Assembly (NCBI RefSeq): GCF_023091245.1
Contig: NZ_JAHWXN010000002.1
Location: forward strand, 620,001-684,000
Reading direction: 5' to 3'
DNA length: 64,000 nucleotides
Origin: Microbacterium croceum
Lineage (GTDB): Bacteria > Actinomycetota > Actinomycetes > Actinomycetales > Microbacteriaceae
Made by a program: the position numbers and the translations under genes. The notes under the pieces are model-generated. The model did no database searches, was not told where the DNA came from, and saw only the letters and a program-made list of their open reading frames with translations. Shown one piece after another: positions 60,204 through 64,000 of the stretch. Every line of letters begins with the position of its first letter. Position 1 is the first letter of the stretch.

Positions 60204-60240
60204 GAGGGGGCGACTCTTCCTCCATATGAGTCGCCCCCTC
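60204..60240 (+). terminator. Second hairpin between major pilin and sortase
   Basis: GAGGGGGCGACTC (60204-60216) pairs perfectly with GAGTCGCCCCCTC (60228-60240). Together with the first hairpin it should reduce read-through into the sortase gene so that pilin is made in excess. Confidence 0.65.
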
Positions 60241-60263
60241 ACTCTCATCTGCGAGGAGTTCTG

Positions 60264-61196
60264 ATGACCGCTCTCGAAGACGCACCGCGCACGCGCCGCA
60301 CCGATCGAGAGCGCCCCCGCCGTCACTTCTCCCTCGCTTCCGCCGTTGTGGCTGCCATGCTCCTGGTCGGAGTCGGTACGGTCACCTACCCCACCGCCGC
60401 GAACTGGTTCAGCGACCGTGCCCACGCCACCGAGGTGTCCGGGTATATCCAGGACGTGCAGGACCTCGGCGAATCCGCTCTCCAGAAGATCCTGGAAGCC
60501 GCCGAACAGTACAACGAAGACCTGCAGTCCGGTCCGCTGCGCGACCCGTTCGTCCTCGACCAGGATGGCCGCGCGAACGACATCGAAGCCGGCTGGGCGG
60601 ACTACGTCTCCCAGCTGGACTTCGGCACCGAGGCCCCCATGGCTCGCATCCGCATCCCCGAGATCGACGTAGATCTGCCGATCTATCACGGCACCGAAGA
60701 CACCGTCCTGGACAAGGGCGTCGGGCACCTCTACGGCACCTCCCTCCCCGTCGGCGGCATCGACACTCACGCTGTGCTGTCCGGGCATTCCGGCCTTCCC
60801 GGAAGCGAGCTGTTCACGAAGGTGAATCAGCTTGAGAACGACGACCTCATCTACATCGACGTGGCGGGCAAGACGCTCACCTACAAGGTCGATCAGATCC
60901 TCACCGTCGCCCCCGACGACGCCTCCGACCTCCGCCAGGTCGCCGGTCACGACTACGTGACTCTTCTCACCTGCACCCCGATCGGCGTGAACTCGCACCG
61001 CCTGCTGGTGCGCGCAGAACGCGTCCCGGACGCCACCGCTTCGGACACGGCCGCCGCCGTCGCCCCTAACGCGAACGACCCCGGCGTGCCCTGGTGGGCG
61101 CTCTGGTCCGGAGCGACACTCATCGGCTGCCTCGCACTCGCCTGGCCCCGTAGGGCGGACAAGTCCTCCGAGGCGGAGGAGCTCGACGCGGCTTAG
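60264..61196 (+). CDS. Class C (pilin-polymerising) sortase
   Basis: A 310-residue membrane transpeptidase with an N-terminal helix (about 25-47) and a C-terminal helix (about 272-290). The catalytic residues are His175 in LSGHSGLPG, Cys237 in TLLTCTPIGVNSHR and Arg246. RDPFVLDQDG (about 92-101) contains the DPF lid motif of class C sortases. It links LPITG/LPTTG pilins through the pilin-motif lysine outside the membrane. GAGGAG precedes the ATG. Confidence 0.92.
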   Translation: MTALEDAPRTRRTDRERPRRHFSLASAVVAAMLLVGVGTVTYPTAANWFSDRAHATEVSGYIQDVQDLGESALQKILEAAEQYNEDLQSGPLRDPFVLDQDGRANDIEAGWADYVSQLDFGTEAPMARIRIPEIDVDLPIYHGTEDTVLDKGVGHLYGTSLPVGGIDTHAVLSGHSGLPGSELFTKVNQLENDDLIYIDVAGKTLTYKVDQILTVAPDDASDLRQVAGHDYVTLLTCTPIGVNSHRLLVRAERVPDATASDTAAAVAPNANDPGVPWWALWSGATLIGCLALAWPRRADKSSEAEELDAA

Positions 61197-61273
61197 CTGC
61201 GCTCGCAAGGTCTCGACACGCGCCTCCCTCGCGATTGGACCGCATCGGCATCATCAGCCCGAGGCGATGCGCC

Positions 61274-61969
61274 CTAGATCAGCCCGTCTTCGATGGCTCG
61301 TCGATGCAGGTCGATCTTCGTCGGTGCTTCGCGGCCGACGGCGGCGTACTTGCTGCGGATGCGGCGCAGGTGATCGACGACCGTGTCCCTCGAGAGGACG
61401 AGCGCGGCCGCGACCTTTTCGGCTGTCTGTCCCGACGCGTATCGCGAGAGCACATCTCGCTCGCGAGCGCTGAGAGACGCACTCACGAAGGCCTCGTCCC
61501 CCATCAGTGCCGCAGCCCAGTCGGGTGTGGCGATCGTCTCGCCTCGGTGGGCGGCTTCGATCGCACGCCGCAGCTTGTCGGGAAGCTCAGACTTGCGCAG
61601 CATGCCGACCACGCCCGCGTGGGCAGCCTCGCGGACCAGAGCAGCGTTCTCCCCACTGGTGAAGGCGATCACCTTCACCGCGGCTCCCGACCCCGCCAGC
61701 AGCCGCTCGACGTTGCGGCGAGGGCTGCTTCCATCGGCCAGCTGCAGATCCAGCAACACGACATCGAAGCTGCCACCGGGATCGAGCAGCGCGTCCACGC
61801 GGCTCGCGGCACCCGTCACGCGCATGCCGGAGAAGGAGTTGATGATCGTGGAGACCCCCACGACGAGAGCCGGGTGATCGTCGACGAGGCCGATATTGAG
61901 AGTCTTCGGCCGCGATGACGGGGCAGGTCGCGGTCTGGAGGTGGAGCCGTCGCTCGAGGGTGTCTTCAT
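61274..61969 (-). CDS. LuxR/NarL-type response regulator
   Basis: A 231-residue regulator. The receiver domain (about residues 25-145) has the acidic pair in IGLVDDHPA, the phospho-acceptor Asp in DVVLLDLQLADGS, the Thr of AFTSGENA and the Lys of MLRKSELP. The C-terminal HTH is SLSARERDVLSRYASGQTAE then KVAAALVLSRDTVVDHLRRI. It faces away from the thioester-protein gene and sits beside the pilus operon, so it is a likely controller of surface genes. GGAG precedes the start at 61969. Confidence 0.85.
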   Translation of the reverse strand: MKTPSSDGSTSRPRPAPSSRPKTLNIGLVDDHPALVVGVSTIINSFSGMRVTGAASRVDALLDPGGSFDVVLLDLQLADGSSPRRNVERLLAGSGAAVKVIAFTSGENAALVREAAHAGVVGMLRKSELPDKLRRAIEAAHRGETIATPDWAAALMGDEAFVSASLSARERDVLSRYASGQTAEKVAAALVLSRDTVVDHLRRIRSKYAAVGREAPTKIDLHRRAIEDGLI

Positions 61970-62291
61970 GTGCGGTCTCCAGGGTGAAAGGCCGCGACCG
62001 TCACAACGTCGTGCAGTCGCCGGATGAAGGGCAGCAGTGCCGGGGGCGGGGGGCGGATTTCTCGGGCGAAACCCTGTGGGAGGAGCATGCTCACAGTATC
62101 GGATCGGGATGCGCCCTGTGGGCACGCCGATTGGTCGATTCGACCTCCCGGGCATCAGCCGCCTCCTATCCCCACAAAGGGGGGATAGCAGGCGGCTGTC
62201 TTGGCGGTGCAGGTGCGCACGGCGTTGGCTGGAGTATTCCGACATTCAGGCCTGCAGCGGGCGGGGGCCAGCTGCAGCAGGGGAGGCTTCC
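61970..62291. other. Divergent promoter region of regulator and thioester protein
   Basis: About 320 bases without a supported gene. It holds the CTATCCCC/GGGGATAG inverted repeat at 62165-62187 and, before 62292, GGGAGG as ribosome-binding site. An in-frame extension of the regulator upstream of 61969 has no family features. Confidence 0.5.
62165..62187. promoter_or_regulatory. CTATCCCC-N7-GGGGATAG inverted repeat
   Basis: Eight-base arms (62165-62172 and 62180-62187), with an ACAAA centre next to a G6 run like the ACATC centre at 55613-55617. It lies between divergent regulator and surface-protein genes and is a candidate binding site for the response regulator. Confidence 0.5.
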
Positions 62292-63689
62292 ATGCAGAAA
62301 TCCACGCCCGTTATCGCGCAGCGCTTACCGCGCGCCATCCTTTCTCTCACACTCATCGTCATGCTCGTACTTGCCGGGGTCGCCGCAGGGCCGACCATGT
62401 CTCGAGCTGACGTCCCCTCGCCGCCCGCGATGGAGCCCTTCTCCGCGCCGCTGTGCGAAGGAACGACACCCTCAGATCCGGCCCAGGCGGGAGGTCCGGT
62501 GAATGACCTCACGATGGTGTTCGGACAGCGTCTGGTCGACTACAACGACGGGCGGATGGTGTTCCTGTACGACTCCGGCTACACCATCAGCGACGACCAC
62601 GTCCCGGGCACCCCGATGTGCGGGGTGCGATACGTCGAGGGCGTGGGACCTGTCTCGGACTGGTCCTACTGCACGGACTTCCACTCGCTCTACTGCAACG
62701 TCACCGACGAGAACGGCAACCTCACGCAGGACGGAGAGATCGTCCCGCCGCTGGAGGACTTGGACTCCAACCCGCGCCTGACCGCCGACCAGGAGCGCCT
62801 GGTTCGTTACCTGCTCACCGCCGAGATCGGGGTCATCCGCAACGGGGAGGACGTCGTGACGAGCAACGATTCGGAAATCACACGCAACGCTCGCCAGCGA
62901 GCGGTGTGGTGCGTGACCGAACAGTACGACGACATCCCTTTCCTCGCGCAGTTCTGTGGGGACAACTTCCCGCCCGAGCGGCTGGCAGAGATCCTCGCTG
63001 GCCTACCCGCTGACCCGGTCGACAACCCGGTGCTCGAACTGGCCGGCGCTGAGGGCTCCGTCGTGGCAGGTGAGACGACACAGGTGAAGGTCACGACGAA
63101 CATCACCGCCGTGCCGATCCAGATCTCCGCCCCCGGGGCGACGGTCACCGTGTGCGAGTCGTCTGCAGCGCAGGCGACCTACACGAACGGTGAGCTTCAA
63201 CTGTCGACGCCGAACGGAGAGCAGGCATCGGTCGAGCTGTGCATCACCTGGCCGGAAGCCGGGCCCCAGACGGTCACCGCCTCGGCCGACGATGTGCGCC
63301 CCGCAAGAGAACAGCTCCACTGGGTGCAGTCGCCCGGTCTGGTGGGCGGCGAGCCCTGCCAGGTCTTCTCGAGCCTCAACTCAACCGCGTCGACCGGGGT
63401 CGAAGCCGCACTCGGTGTCGCGGTGAGCGCCGCGCCGGCTCCTACGCCCACGCCCACACCCACCACGACGCCTGCGCCCAGTGCGACGCCTGCACCTACG
63501 GCGCCGGGCTCGACAACCGGTGCGGGTGCACCCGCCTCGAGCCACGAAGGATCTCTGGCAGCGACCGGAGGGTCGCTGCCCCTCGCGGCGTCGATCTTCG
63601 GAGCGCTCCTGCTCCTGTTCGGGATCATCGCGCTGCTGCTGCATCGTAGGAGTGCCCTCGCCACAGCGACGAGAGCTGCGGGGAACTAA
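62292..63689 (+). CDS. Thioester-domain (TQXA-like) cell-wall adhesin with LAATG sorting signal
   Basis: A 465-residue secreted protein. Signal peptide to about residue 40. The thioester pair is visible: Cys127 in WSYCTDFHS and Gln202 in NARQRAVWC, matching the [YF]C-x-[DE] and Q-x-A-[IV]-W signatures of Cys-Gln thioester domains, which bind host or surface amines covalently. An Ig-like domain (about 250-370), a Pro/Thr-rich stalk (PTPTPTPTTTPAPSATP) and LAATG at 422-426 with helix and basic tail follow. It is probably a minor pilus-associated or wall-anchored adhesin. Confidence 0.83.
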   Translation: MQKSTPVIAQRLPRAILSLTLIVMLVLAGVAAGPTMSRADVPSPPAMEPFSAPLCEGTTPSDPAQAGGPVNDLTMVFGQRLVDYNDGRMVFLYDSGYTISDDHVPGTPMCGVRYVEGVGPVSDWSYCTDFHSLYCNVTDENGNLTQDGEIVPPLEDLDSNPRLTADQERLVRYLLTAEIGVIRNGEDVVTSNDSEITRNARQRAVWCVTEQYDDIPFLAQFCGDNFPPERLAEILAGLPADPVDNPVLELAGAEGSVVAGETTQVKVTTNITAVPIQISAPGATVTVCESSAAQATYTNGELQLSTPNGEQASVELCITWPEAGPQTVTASADDVRPAREQLHWVQSPGLVGGEPCQVFSSLNSTASTGVEAALGVAVSAAPAPTPTPTPTTTPAPSATPAPTAPGSTTGAGAPASSHEGSLAATGGSLPLAASIFGALLLLFGIIALLLHRRSALATATRAAGN

Positions 63690-64000
63690 CCGAGCAGACG
63701 GGGATCGACATCAGGACGTCGATCCCCGTCTGCTTCGAGCACGAACAAGTCGTCGGAGCCGTCAGCTCGATCGATCAAGACGGAGACTGCGACGGGGTCA
63801 CCCGGTGATCCGGAAAGAACTCTGATCGTCACCTGGTCCTGAGCAGAAGCCCCGCGCACGCACGCTGCCAGTTCCTGCGCGAGCCCATCGCCGATCTGCT
63901 CGCCAGACGGGCGGGCTCCGCTGCGCGCATCCAGCAGGAGCACGCTCGCGCCTCGGCGACGGGCGGCGGCTATGGCATCAGTGAGCTGAGGGTGCTCCAG
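63686..64000 (-). CDS. C-terminal part of an unidentified protein (cut by window end)
   Basis: An open frame runs in from the right edge (LEHPQLTDAIAAARRRGASV onward) and ends at 63686; at least 104 residues. The segments LTDAIAAARRRGASVLLLDA and LIDRADGSDDLFVLEADGDR suggest an alpha/beta fold. It might be the end of a sensor kinase or regulator partnering the LuxR protein, but no H, N or G box is visible in this part. An internal GTG at 63943 could also start a short protein. Function unknown. Confidence 0.55.
   Translation of the reverse strand: MEHPQLTDAIAAARRRGASVLLLDARSGARPSGEQIGDGLAQELAACVRGASAQDQVTIRVLSGSPGDPVAVSVLIDRADGSDDLFVLEADGDRRPDVDPRLLG
63693..63734. terminator. Terminator shared with a convergent coding end
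   Basis: AGCAGACGGGGATCGAC (63693-63709) is complementary to 63718-63734, with an eight-base loop. It lies four bases after the stop of the thioester-protein gene and overlaps the last codons of the minus-strand gene. Confidence 0.7.

Noticed and set aside
1..64000. tRNA, rRNA, prophage or insertion sequence
   Set aside because: No cloverleaf, rRNA core, integrase, transposase or terminal repeats were recognised.

Overview
The window looks like a chromosomal segment of a high-GC actinobacterium, most probably a Microbacterium or close Microbacteriaceae relative. This rests on very GC-rich DNA with strong third-position GC, short intergenic spaces, several apparently leaderless genes (a TANNNT box six or seven bases before the start codon), sugar-binding ABC systems without their own ATPase, and actinobacterial families (DUF1206, DUF6458-like, PucR, DUF7218-like). 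No rRNA, tRNA, phage, insertion sequence or CRISPR array was found.

Layout. 0.15-6.6 kb: small stress/envelope genes, a YbdK-type carboxylate-amine ligase, a 14-TM drug exporter, a GH114-like lipoprotein and a ThrE-like exporter. 6.6-17.8 kb: an ene-reductase, an acyl-CoA ligase, a 3-hydroxyisobutyrate-dehydrogenase-like enzyme, two paralogous MarR regulators with a drug exporter, a structured intergenic segment that may be an RNA gene, and a PucR regulator divergent from a zinc alcohol dehydrogenase plus APC permease. 17.9-25.4 kb: a beta-lactamase-fold hydrolase, then one operon carrying two ABC exporters and a TetR regulator. 25.4-41.6 kb: a large catabolic island. 41.9-49.5 kb: a 1887-residue repeat-rich surface protein with an AraC-like regulator, then a patatin. 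49.6-55.4 kb: glutamate decarboxylase, a phosphotransferase, small membrane proteins, an ArsR-phosphatase fusion and an Asp/Glu racemase-like protein. 55.8-64 kb: a sortase-assembled pilus locus (putative tip, major pilin, class C sortase), a LuxR response regulator, a thioester-domain surface protein, and a gene cut by the window end.

The catabolic island is the most coherent system. A GntR/FCD regulator sits inside a nine-gene minus-strand operon (amino-acid-type ABC importer, N-acyl-D-amino-acid deacylase, sugar porter, epimerase, GntR, SDR). Divergent from it are an acid-sugar dehydratase, a KDPG-type aldolase and a KDG-type kinase; further on lie a sugar ABC importer, a PIG-L deacetylase and a HAD phosphatase. 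Four copies of TTGTCGACAATCG stand in front of the four transcription units, oriented toward the genes, three directly upstream of a -10-like box and one at the -35 region of gntR. The enzymes fit import of a sugar acid or N-acylated amino-sugar acid, removal of the acyl group, dehydration to a 2-keto-3-deoxy acid, phosphorylation and cleavage to pyruvate and a triose phosphate. The substrate is an inference.

The second theme is the cell surface. The giant protein and the putative pilus tip share a repeat module, and four proteins end in sortase signals (LAFTG, LPTTG, LPITG, LAATG), though only one sortase, of the pilus-polymerising type, lies in the window. Inverted repeats and direct repeats near the regulators suggest dedicated control of these surface genes.
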